From: Mycobacterium kiyosense | GTDB taxonomy: Bacteria > Actinomycetota > Actinomycetes > Mycobacteriales > Mycobacteriaceae | Direction of reading: 5' to 3' | Length of the DNA: 64,000 nucleotides | Assembly (NCBI GenBank): GCA_021654635.1 | Contig: AP025179.1 | Coordinates: forward strand, 3,782,001-3,846,000 | Shown: positions 55,664 through 63,254 of the stretch, piece by piece | Numbering within the stretch: position 1 is the first letter of the stretch | How the letters are laid out: each line of letters starts with the position of its first letter | Made by a program: the position numbers and the translations under genes | The notes under the pieces: model-generated | Told to the model about the DNA's origin: nothing | Database searches by the model: none | The model's input: the letters and a program-made list of their open reading frames with translations, nothing else

Positions 55664-55707
55664 AACCTCGCGAAACGACCAAGCGCGGCACAATGCTTGA
55701 CTTACTC

Positions 55708-55740
55708 CTCTAGACGACTAGGCTAAGTAGTCATCTAGCC
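55708..55740. promoter_or_regulatory. KorSA-type operator 2, before pra-like gene
   Basis: Contains CTAGACGACTAG (55710-55721) and the opposing half TAGTCATCTAG (55728-55738, minus strand CTAGATGACTA), forming an inverted repeat 24-56 bp before ATG 55764. The half site CTAGnYGACTA is shared with operator 1. Confidence 0.72.
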
Positions 55741-55763
55741 AAATCCAGTCGAAAGGTTTAGCG

Positions 55764-56186
55764 ATGTCCATTCCCAAATGGCTCCAGATCGGCCACGAGC
55801 AAGTCTTCTCCCTCGGCGCGTTCCTCGTATCCGAGGTGACGCCGATGATCGACTTCGACAAGTCCTCAGGCGAGAACCGCGTGCAGGCGAGGGACCGTGA
55901 CACTGGTTTGCCGATGTGGCAGGTCGAAGTGCTTGACGGTGATCCCGCCGCACCGAAGCGGAGTCGAACGGTGACGGTCAAGTTCGCCGCACCAACGCAG
56001 CCGTCTGCGCCCACCAATTCCAGCGGAACGCCGTTCACTCCAGTGGTTTTCGAAGGCCTGATGGCTTTGCCGTATATCGAGCGGTCGGGCGATTTCTCTC
56101 GGATCGCGTGGTCGTTCCGCGCCTCTGGTATGACGGCACCAGGCAAGCCTTCCGCTGCGTCGAACTCGGGTCGGGTGTCGGCATGA
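55764..56186 (+). CDS. Pra-like activator of replication, integration and excision
   Basis: A 140-aa protein. Segments QVFSLGAFLVSEVTPMIDFD, DRDTGLPMWQVEVLDGDP and FTPVVFEGLMALPYIE match my memory of Streptomyces AICE proteins annotated as plasmid replication, integration and excision activator. In pSAM2, Pra switches on rep, xis and int and is repressed by KorSA. The operator-like repeat directly upstream and the 4-bp overlap with the translocase gene fit that system. Confidence 0.8.
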   Translation: MSIPKWLQIGHEQVFSLGAFLVSEVTPMIDFDKSSGENRVQARDRDTGLPMWQVEVLDGDPAAPKRSRTVTVKFAAPTQPSAPTNSSGTPFTPVVFEGLMALPYIERSGDFSRIAWSFRASGMTAPGKPSAASNSGRVSA

Positions 56187-57505
56187 ATCCTGATCCGTTC
56201 GCGCCGGTCGATCCCGACACCCCGCTGCGGTTCGACCACGTGCTGGACTTCCTCACCAGCTTCGTCTTGTACGCCGCGGTCATCGTGGGCGTCATTGCCG
56301 CCGCTCTCGTTTACTGGCGCCTGCACTCGCCGGAAACCTACGAGGAACGGTTCGCGACACCTGCCCGGCTCATGCGCTGGCGCCTCTGGGCACACGTCTC
56401 GTGGCAAAAGCTGTGCAAGCGCTGCGGCTTGTCGACCTCTGAGCAGGTCATGCGCCGCGACAAAGAAGGACGACAGGTCTCGTCGACGCGTTGGTTTCAT
56501 CCAAAGCTGTTGGGAACAGACGTGTCCCAAACCAGCCTTCGTCTGACGGTGCGCACCAGGATGGGCCAGACCGTCGAAGACTTAGAGCGTGCCGTCCCAG
56601 CGATCCGCGACGCTGCGGGCGCACACTCCGCGCGGTCGGTCGTCGTGTCTCCCGGGACGCTTCGGATCGAGCTGGTCATGCGAGAACAGCTGTCGACGGT
56701 AGGTCACGCGGCACCGCCGACAGCGGTAGCAACGGCGCGAGTCACGCTCGGGCGATGCGAAAACGGGTCCCCGTGGACCCTGCCAGTTAGCGGGCGACAC
56801 ACCCTCACCGTGGGCTGCTCAGGTGCAGGCAAAGGCTCCATCTTCTGGGGCATCGCATGTGGCCTCGGTCCTGCTGTCGCCGCCGGTGTGGTTCGCCTGG
56901 TGGGAATCGACCTGAAATACGGCATCGAATTATCGGTCGGCTCTGATCTGTTCACGAAGACCACCACCACGGAAACCGATGCCGTGGAAACCCTTGCCGC
57001 GCTGGAGAAGTTGATGGACCAGCGCGGGCAACGTATGGCCGGACACTCACGCCAGCACAGCGCGACTCGTGATACGCCGTTGGTGTTGCTCCTGATCGAC
57101 GAACTCGCCGGTCTGACCAACTACTTGTCCGATCCGGCCATGTGCAAAGCGGCCAAAGCATCGTTGTCGCGGATCTTGTCCAAAGGCCGCGGCCTGGGGA
57201 TCGTGGTGGCCGCATTCGTACAAGACCCTCGTAAGGAAATCATCCCCATGCGGGAATTGTTCACCCAGACCATCGCGCTGCGGCTGCGTTCACGCGACGA
57301 AGTCGCGATGGTGCTCGGCGACGGCATGGTCGACAAAGCGCCCGCGCACCGAATCAGCCCCAACCAACCCGGTACCGGCTACGTCGTCGCCGAAGACGGA
57401 CAGGTGACCAAGGTGCGATCCGACTTTTGGAGCGATGACCAAATCCGCGCCACTGCAAAGCGATACGGCCGAGCACGCACACCCGGAGGCAAGCGCGATG
57501 AGTGA
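56183..57505 (+). CDS. FtsK/SpoIIIE-type DNA translocase, TraSA-like
   Basis: A 440-aa conjugative double-stranded DNA pump. A membrane segment is at about residues 24-45 (FVLYAAVIVGVIAAALVYW). Walker A is GCSGAGKGS near 211-219; Walker B is LVLLLIDELAG near 302; the later motif FVQDPRKEIIPMRELF is typical. AICEs need only this one protein to move DNA between mycelial or cell partners. ATG 56183 overlaps the pra-like stop (ATGA); the open frame begins earlier but lies inside that gene. Confidence 0.92.
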   Translation: MNPDPFAPVDPDTPLRFDHVLDFLTSFVLYAAVIVGVIAAALVYWRLHSPETYEERFATPARLMRWRLWAHVSWQKLCKRCGLSTSEQVMRRDKEGRQVSSTRWFHPKLLGTDVSQTSLRLTVRTRMGQTVEDLERAVPAIRDAAGAHSARSVVVSPGTLRIELVMREQLSTVGHAAPPTAVATARVTLGRCENGSPWTLPVSGRHTLTVGCSGAGKGSIFWGIACGLGPAVAAGVVRLVGIDLKYGIELSVGSDLFTKTTTTETDAVETLAALEKLMDQRGQRMAGHSRQHSATRDTPLVLLLIDELAGLTNYLSDPAMCKAAKASLSRILSKGRGLGIVVAAFVQDPRKEIIPMRELFTQTIALRLRSRDEVAMVLGDGMVDKAPAHRISPNQPGTGYVVAEDGQVTKVRSDFWSDDQIRATAKRYGRARTPGGKRDE

Positions 57506-57818
57506 CGACTGGGCTATCTTCAAACTGCCCAGCCAAGATCAAGTGGCGCGGCATGCAAGAGATTTGATCCACCGTGCCGACCTCGTCCGCAGAGACGGAT
57601 GGGACCAATACCGGCACATCTGGTCGTGCGGCGAAATCATCGGCACCGCTCTGATCTTGGGTGACCATGCCGAACTCCAGCGATACAGCGAGACAACGGA
57701 TTCCGCATTAGAGCGGTGGGCATATGACCTGTGGGGTATCGCCGGCGGTCAATCCGACGTCGATGCCGGATTACAGCGCACGCGCGCCTGGTTCGACTCG
57801 ATCCGTGCAACGAGGTGA
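57498..57818 (+). CDS. Small hypothetical AICE protein
   Basis: A 106-aa protein from ATG 57498, which overlaps the translocase stop by 8 bp. It has MSDDWAIFKLPSQDQVARHA, WDQYRHIWSCGEIIGTALIL and ERWAYDLWGIAGGQSDVDAG, suggesting a helical soluble protein. Similar small genes lie between tra and xis in other actinomycete elements, but I know no function. Confidence 0.7.
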   Translation: MSDDWAIFKLPSQDQVARHARDLIHRADLVRRDGWDQYRHIWSCGEIIGTALILGDHAELQRYSETTDSALERWAYDLWGIAGGQSDVDAGLQRTRAWFDSIRATR

Positions 57819-57822
57819 AGCG

Positions 57823-58059
57823 ATGGTCACTCACGGCCTCCGGGAGGCTCTCGTCGCCGCAGGCAACTTCCCTGAGCTGCTAACCGCAGAGCAGGTCTCA
57901 GCCTTGCTCGGCGTCTCGGCCGCGACGCTCAACCGTTGGGCAGCGCTCCGCGAAACGACCGGCGAGCAGATCGGCCCGCCCTGCTACACCCTGTCGGAGC
58001 GGGTGCGCCGCTGGGACTGCGCCGAAGTAAGGTCCTGGCTCAAGCAGGTGCGCCGGTAA
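57823..58059 (+). CDS. Excisionase-like HTH protein (Xis)
   Basis: A 78-aa protein with a MerR/AlpA-type winged helix: ELLTAEQVSALLGVSAATLN followed by RWAALRETTGEQIGPPCYTL and VRSWLKQVRR. Size, sequence and place (stop TAA overlaps the integrase ATG by one base) are those of AICE excisionases, which direct the integrase to excise the element. Confidence 0.85.
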   Translation: MVTHGLREALVAAGNFPELLTAEQVSALLGVSAATLNRWAALRETTGEQIGPPCYTLSERVRRWDCAEVRSWLKQVRR

Positions 58060-59187
58060 TGGCCGGCAACAATCCACGCGGTATCCGGAAGCGACTCAAC
58101 GGCGCCGGGGAGCCTCGCTACCAAGTGCGCTACCAAGTCCGCGATCCGCTGACACCGTCCGGCTGGGTCGAGACGTCAGCCACATTCCCGACCCTGCGGG
58201 AGGCAAAGGCGTTCAAATCGGAACGCGACAACGAGGCGGCGCTCGGTGCACGTCGGTTCGATCCACGCCTCGGACGCACACCGCTGAGCCGGATTTGGAC
58301 GCAGTTCTCCGATTCCAAAAAGCCCGCGGTGTCGCCGAAGACATGGAGCGGCTACTCCCAGCACTGGGAACTCCGTATCGGACCCCGGTTCGGTCATATG
58401 CCCGTCGACGAAATCACCCGCACAGACGTCCAGGCGTTCGTTGACGGCTTGACCGTCGGCCCCTGGGCGAAAGTTTCCACGCTGCGACTGCTGCGTTCGA
58501 TCCTTGACGTCGCCCACCAGGACGGCCGAATCCACCGCAACCCCGCCATTGGCGTCGCAGCGGGTCGCATTCCCGAGCGGGAACGTCACCGATACCTCAG
58601 CGCACCGGAGGTCCAGACACTCGCCACCGCCTGCGGGGACCAGGGCGATGTCGTGACCATCCTGGCCTACACCGGCCTGCGCTGGTCCGAACTCGTCGGC
58701 CTCCGCGTCAAAGACATCGACTTGACCGCCCGCCGCCTCTACGTCCGGCGGGCCGCACCTGAAGTCGAAGGCCGCATCGTCATCGGTCCGCCAAAGACCC
58801 GAGCCGGCATCCGAACCGTCCCGCTCCCCCAAGCCGTCGTCGACATCTTCCAGGGGCGCATCACCGGTCGGAACCCCGAAGAACCTGCCGTCACATCTCC
58901 CAATGGCGCGATGTTGCGGTCCAACAACTGGCGCCGGCACACGCACTGGAACAAAGTCCTAAAGAAAACCAACCTCGCCCCATTGACGATTCACGACTTA
59001 CGCCACACCTACGCCAGCCTGGCCCGGAAATCAGGTGCCGACTGGCTATGACAGTTTGATTCAGGACCGGTGTGACGGCCTGATTCAGGACCACCTTCTT
59101 TCAGACCGGTGTGTTGTGACGGTTTGATTCAGGACCACCCTCGACGGTTGGCGTGTCGATTATTGGCTCGCTGTCGGAGGGTTCCGG

Positions 59188-61011
59188 ATGGGAAGTCGTG
59201 TGGAGCTGTTCGCCCAGATACGTAGGGACGCCCGGGTCGAGGGTTTGGGTATTCGGGCGCTTGCTCGTAAGTACAAGGTTGGCCGGGATACGGTCCGGCA
59301 CGCGTTGGCGAATCCGGAGCCGCCGAGGCGGAAGACACCGGTGCGGGAGTCGCCGAAACTGGGCCCGCTCAAACCTGCGATTGATGCGATGCTGCGGACC
59401 GATCTGGATGCGCCCCGCAAGCAACGCCACACTGCGACAAGGATTTGCAATCGTCTGGCCGATGAACACGGCGTTGAGGATGTGTCGTATTCGTCGGTGC
59501 GTGACTATGTCCGGGTCCGTCGTGCGGAGATCATCGCCGAGTCCGGTAAGCAGGCGCAGGAAGCGTTCGTGCCGCAGGAACACCCGCCCGGCGCTGAAGC
59601 TGAGGTTGATTTCGGCGAGGTTCACGTCATCCTCGCTGGTGTCAGAACCCGCTGCTACATGTTCGTTTTTCGAATGTCGATGTCCGGCAAGGCAGTCCAT
59701 CGGGTGTATGCGACTCAGTCCAGCGGAGTTCCTCGAAGGCCACATCGAAGCATTCGACGTGATCGGCGGCATCCCGGTGCGCCATATCCGCTACGACAAC
59801 TTGAAGTCTGCGGTCACCTCGGTGGTGTTCGGCCGCGGTCGGGGCAGGGTCGAGAACGACCGGTGGGTGCTGTTCAGATCGTTCTACGGGTTCGACCCGT
59901 TCTACTGCCAGCCGGGAGTGAAAGGCGCCCACGAGAAAGGCGGAGTCGAGGGCGAGATCGGACGTTTCCGCCGCACCTGGCTCACGCCCATGCCGGAAGT
60001 GGACTCGCTGTCAGAGCTCAACGACTACATCCGCCGCTGCGAAGCACGTGAGGATCATCGGCGGGTCACCGGCCGGCTGCACACCGTGGGCCAGGACTTC
60101 CAGACCGAACGAGAACATCTCGCCGCTCTGCCTGCCGAGCGGTTCGACCCGGGCTGGTGCTGCATCCACGGTGGACCGGTCGGCGCTGATCAGCGCGGTC
60201 GGCGAAGTACTCGGTTCCCGCCCGGTTGATCGGACGCAAAGTCAGGGTGTCGCTGCGGGCCTCGGAGTTGGTCGTCTTCGACGGCCGCACTATCGCCGCA
60301 CGCCATGAACGCGTCACGACCCGCAACGGGCAATCGATCAACCTCGACCACTATCTGGAGGTGTTGCACTGCAAACCCGGCGCGTTGCCCGGCTCCACCG
60401 CGCTTGCTCAGGCCCGCGCCGCCGGCACTTTCACCGCAGCGCACGAGGCGTTCTGGCAGCAGGCCCGCCGCGTCGACGGCGATGCTGGCGGGACTCGCTC
60501 GCTAATCGACGTGCTGCTGCTGCACCGCAGCATGCGCGCTACCGATGTGATCGCCGGGATCCACGCCGCCCTGTCGGTCGGTGCCGTTTCAGCGGATGTG
60601 GTCGCGGTCGAAGCACGCCTGCATGCCGCCGGTGGTGGTCTCGAATCAGACCGTCACGCCGGTAACCATGCCAATACCGTCGATTACCGGGTCGTCAGTC
60701 TGACCCAGCGCCGCCTGGCTGATCCAGCGACCGTGATCGCCGGCCTGCCACCCGACACCCGGCCGCTGCCTGACGTCGCGGCCTACGACGAGCTGCTCCA
60801 ACGCAGACCCCAACAACACCGCCACCCGGTGACGGAATGGAAGGAACGACTGGATCATGAGCACGGCCACGAAAGTCACCAACACCCTGCGCCGCCAACG
60901 CGGGATGACCCCACAAGCGGCCCAAGCCGCCGTCGATTCCGCATGCCGACGCCTGCGGTTGCCGACCGTGCGTGCGGTGATCGACGAAGCAGTGAAAGTC
61001 GCCGAGCGTGA
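59188..61011 (+). pseudogene. istA: IstA transposase (IS21 family), frameshifted
   Basis: Starts at ATG 59188 with the HTH VELFAQIRRDARVEGLGIRA. The DDE-type integrase core follows (EHPPGAEAEVDFGEVHVILA; VYATQSS). The frame shifts near 59715 into EFLEGHIEAFDVIGGIPVRH, KGAHEKGGVEGEIGRFRRTW, and shifts back between 60165 and 60215 to YSVPARLIGRKVRVSLRAS. The last frame now runs past the istB start to 61011; a natural end near 60860 is likely. Several indels mean the transposase as read is not functional, though some may be sequence errors. Confidence 0.85.
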
Positions 61012-61648
61012 ACAGCTCACCTACCACGGCTTCCTCGCCGAACTGCTCCTGGCCGAATGCGATGACCGGGACCGCCGATCCACCTTGCGGCGAGTCGCAG
61101 CGGCCGGGTTTCCACGTCAGAAATGGTTGGGCGACTTCGATTTCGACGCCAACCCAAACATCAACGCCGCCACCGTACATACCGTCGCCCAAGGCGATTG
61201 GATACGCCGAGGCGACCCGCTCTGCCTGATCGGCGACTCGGGCACCGGCAAGTCCCACCTGCTCATTGGTGTGGGCACCGCCGCCGCCGAGCAAGGCTTC
61301 CGCGTCCGCTACACACTGGCGACCAAACTGGTCAACGAACTCGTCGAGGCCGCCGATGAAAAGCAACTCGCCCGCACGATCGCCCGCTACGGCCGCGTCG
61401 ATCTTTTATGTATCGACGAACTCGGCTACATGGAACTCGACCGCCGGGGCGCAGGTTGCTGTTCCAAGTACTCACTGAACGCGAGGAAAGGCGTCAGTAG
61501 CCATCGCATCCAACGAGAGTTTCTCCGGCTGGACCAAAACCTTCACCGACCCCCGACTCTGCGCCGCGATCGTCGACCGACTCACCTTCCACGGCACCAT
61601 CATCGAAACCGGCACCACCTCATACCGGCTCAGCCATACCCGCGGTAG
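60857..61648 (+). pseudogene. istB: IstB ATPase helper (IS21 family), frameshifted
   Basis: ATG 60857 opens a DnaA/DnaC-like AAA+ protein: FPRQKWLGDFDFDANPNINA, Walker A LIGDSGTGKSHLLIG, Walker B LLCIDELGYMELDRRGA. After about 61447 the frame is lost; in other frames the family continues LLFQVLTEREER and SVAIASNESFSGWTKTFTDP, ending after ETGTTSYRLSHTRG. At least two indels are needed to restore it. It assists IstA in target DNA capture. Confidence 0.87.
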
Positions 61649-61969
61649 CAGCTCGCGATCACAGCCTACGAAGACGCCTGAGCCACCACCTCCTCGCCGA
61701 GGTGGTCCCGAATCAAGCCGTCACAGTGGTCCTGAGTCAGGTTGACATAGAGAGCCGACCTTCGCTACGTGCAGAAGACCATGGGCCACTCAACGCCGAC
61801 CGTCACCGCCAACATCTATAGCGACCTCTACGCCGACGAGCTGGACCAGGTCGCAACCAACCTCGATCAGCTACATGCGACTGAGATTCAAACACTCAAG
61901 ACCGGACAAGAACCGGACGAGTCAAACCAACCACCGAGTGCATAACCCGTGTCAATGCAGGTAGACGTA

Positions 61970-62017
61970 GTGGTCCCGGCTGGGATCGAACCAGCGACCT
62001 TCCGCGTGTGAAGCGGA
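61970..62017 (-). repeat. attR: 48-bp direct repeat inside tRNA-Val(CAC)
   Basis: Identical to 38938-38985. It forms the 3' part of the intact tRNA gene at 61971-62042. The integrase gene ends 25 bp away, the normal arrangement for a tRNA-targeting element. Confidence 0.95.
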
Positions 62018-62042
62018 CGCTCTTCCACTGAGCCACGGGACC
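61971..62042 (-). tRNA. tRNA-Val (anticodon CAC)
   Basis: 72 nt on the minus strand. The acceptor stem GGTCCCG/CGGGACC and discriminator A are intact. The anticodon loop of CGCTTCACACGCG gives CAC, and GGTTCGATCC forms the T arm. CCA is not encoded. Its 3' part doubles as attR, so the element regenerated a complete tRNA gene on insertion. Confidence 0.95.
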
Positions 62043-62233
62043 GGCGCCGAGAGGCGAACGACGTCGAACACTAGCACGACCGTCGTACCGGCCGGGCGGG
62101 CCAGGTGGTCCGGAAGGGTATGGCGAAGGGTGTGGCGAGCATCGCGACACGGCGCGGACCAAGGAATTTGTGTGCGCTCGCACACTGGACTATCGTCGTG
62201 CTTCGCACCGGGCGACGATCTCGCCCGTTGCGC

Positions 62234-62306
62234 GCGGATGTAGCGCAGTTGGTAGCGCATCACCTTGCCAAGGTGAGGGTCGCGGGTTCGAATCCCGTCA
62301 TCCGCT
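62234..62306 (+). tRNA. tRNA-Gly (anticodon GCC)
   Basis: 73 nt. Acceptor GCGGATG/CATCCGC, anticodon stem TCACC-ttGCCaa-GGTGA, and T arm GCGGGTTCGAATCCCGT are all complementary. Member of a four-tRNA cluster that matches valV-glyV-cysU-valT of M. tuberculosis (recalled). Confidence 0.96.
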
Positions 62307-62331
62307 CGGTGCAAGTGGCATCAACCCCAGC

Positions 62332-62402
62332 GGTGGAGTGGCCGAGTGGTGAGGCAACGGCCTGCAAAGCCGTGCACACGGGTTCGATTCCCGTCTCCAC
62401 CT
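62332..62402 (+). tRNA. tRNA-Cys (anticodon GCA)
   Basis: 71 nt followed by an encoded CCA (62403-62405). Acceptor GGTGGAG/CTCCACC, anticodon arm CGGCCTGCAAAGCCG, T arm ACGGGTTCGATTCCCGT. Confidence 0.96.
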
Positions 62403-62418
62403 CCAATTTTTGCTCCCA

Positions 62419-62490
62419 GCGCGATTAGCTCAGCGGGAGAGCGCTTCCCTGACACGGAAGAGGTCACTGGTTCAATCCCAGTATCGCGCA
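62419..62490 (+). tRNA. tRNA-Val (anticodon GAC)
   Basis: 72 nt with encoded CCA (62491-62493). Acceptor GCGCGAT/ATCGCGC, anticodon arm CTTCCCTGACACGGAAG, T arm CTGGTTCAATCCCAG. Phage-type genes begin directly downstream of its 3' end. Confidence 0.96.
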
Positions 62491-62607
62491 CCAGCATCAC
62501 CGCAGGTCAGACATCATTTTTAGATTTCCGATCCGGCCTCGTGCCCATGATGTGCCCAACAGATGCGCCGGCTGCCTTCTCGATCACCACACGAGAGGGG
62601 TTTGCCC

Positions 62608-63204
62608 ATGACCACCAACTATCCCGTCGACTCGACTTACCACGCCTGCTGCGATGGCATCGGCACCCACACGGCCGCCTGCGGCGCGGGTCGGTTGTCG
62701 GACCATTCGGGCAAAGTGCACACCATGACCAACACCACCACTCCCGAATCCCCCACCCAGACATGGCGCGATCTCGTACGCCGGCTCACGCCGGAGCAGG
62801 TCGCTGACCTTGAGGAATGGGAACGCCGCGGCGGGGACTGCACTCCCGACGCCTACCGCGAATGGCTGGTCGGCGAAGCGCGCGACTACATCGCTACCAA
62901 CGAGCGCGATGCCGAACTCTCTGCCCGTATCCATCCACCCGCTGGCGCCAAGTCAGTCGACGGATGGAACAGCATCGATAAGCAGACCGGCCGCCAGTGC
63001 CGGCCGGTGCGGTGGGCCACCTACGCCGCCGGCCGCTTGTCGGTCGATATCGATGGCTTGCAGGACGAGACCGGCGCCGTTGATGGACCGCACCTGACGG
63101 TCTTCGGCCTGGAGGACGGCGGGGCGCTCACGATTACTGATGCGCGTCAGTTGGCTGTTGCCCTAGTCGCGGCTGCTGATGAGATGGAGCGGCTGACCGC
63201 CTGA
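62608..63204 (+). CDS. Phage-type hypothetical protein
   Basis: A 198-aa protein. The N-terminal Cys/His segment STYHACCDGIGTHTAACGAG could bind zinc; the C-terminal domain reads HLTVFGLEDGGALTITDARQ and AVALVAAADEMERLTA. The combination resembles small mycobacteriophage and prophage proteins of unknown role. ATG 62608 is preferred; ATG 62725 (MTNTTTPES) is a shorter choice. It faces the tail-type gene across a strong hairpin. Confidence 0.6.
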   Translation: MTTNYPVDSTYHACCDGIGTHTAACGAGRLSDHSGKVHTMTNTTTPESPTQTWRDLVRRLTPEQVADLEEWERRGGDCTPDAYREWLVGEARDYIATNERDAELSARIHPPAGAKSVDGWNSIDKQTGRQCRPVRWATYAAGRLSVDIDGLQDETGAVDGPHLTVFGLEDGGALTITDARQLAVALVAAADEMERLTA

Positions 63205-63219
63205 TCGCAACGAACACGA

Positions 63220-63252
63220 GCGGCCCCGGGCATCCGAACTGCTCGGGGCCGC
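63220..63252. terminator. Bidirectional hairpin terminator
   Basis: GCGGCCCCG (63220-63228) and CGGGGCCGC (63244-63252) form a perfect 9-bp GC stem with a 15-nt loop, exactly between two convergent stop codons (63204 and 63255). There is no T tract, as is common in mycobacteria. Confidence 0.8.
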
Positions 63253-63254
63253 CA

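Larger units (their letters stand above)
59043..61753. mobile_element. IS21-family insertion sequence (istA/istB)
   Basis: 2711 bp. Imperfect terminal inverted repeats of about 26 bp: left TGGCTATGACAGTTTGATTC, right (minus strand) TCTCTATGTCAACCTGACTC, both continuing AGGACC. It is flanked by a 6-bp target duplication GCCGAC (59037-59042 and 61754-61759). Subterminal copies of TGATTCAGGACC are at 59057-59068, 59081-59092 and 59125-59136 on the left, and variants at 61704-61715 and 61728-61739 (minus) on the right, like the multiple transposase sites of IS21. istA and istB both contain frame breaks. Confidence 0.92.
58059..61945 (+). pseudogene. Tyrosine integrase interrupted by IS21-family element
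   Basis: 5' part 58059-59042 and 3' part 61754-61945 are one gene split by the insertion sequence. The first part has the arm-binding N-terminus (GIRKRLNGAGEPRYQVRYQV), the core-binding domain, the catalytic Arg in LAYTGLRWSELVGL and HDLRHTYASLARKSGAD. After the insertion the frame resumes with LRYVQKTMGHSTPTVTANIY, which supplies the last His and the nucleophile Tyr, and ends QPPSA. Rejoined, the protein is 389 aa. As present, the truncated product stops at TGA 59049-59051 and lacks the nucleophile, so it should be inactive. Confidence 0.93.
38938..62017. mobile_element. Actinomycete integrative and conjugative element (AICE) at tRNA-Val(CAC) with defence cargo
   Basis: A 23.1-kb element between two identical 48-bp copies of the 3' part of a tRNA-Val(CAC) gene (38938-38985 and 61970-62017). 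Genes expected for an AICE: HUH replication initiator, Pif-like NUDIX, KorSA-like repressor, Pra-like activator, FtsK-type translocase, Xis and tyrosine integrase next to the intact tRNA. The replication gene is at the far (attL) end instead of next to xis/int. About 14 kb of cargo is mostly restriction and abortive-infection-type genes. The integrase is disrupted by an IS21-family insertion, so present mobility is doubtful. GC and codon use are visibly lower than in flanking genes in the 42-54 kb part. Confidence 0.92.
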
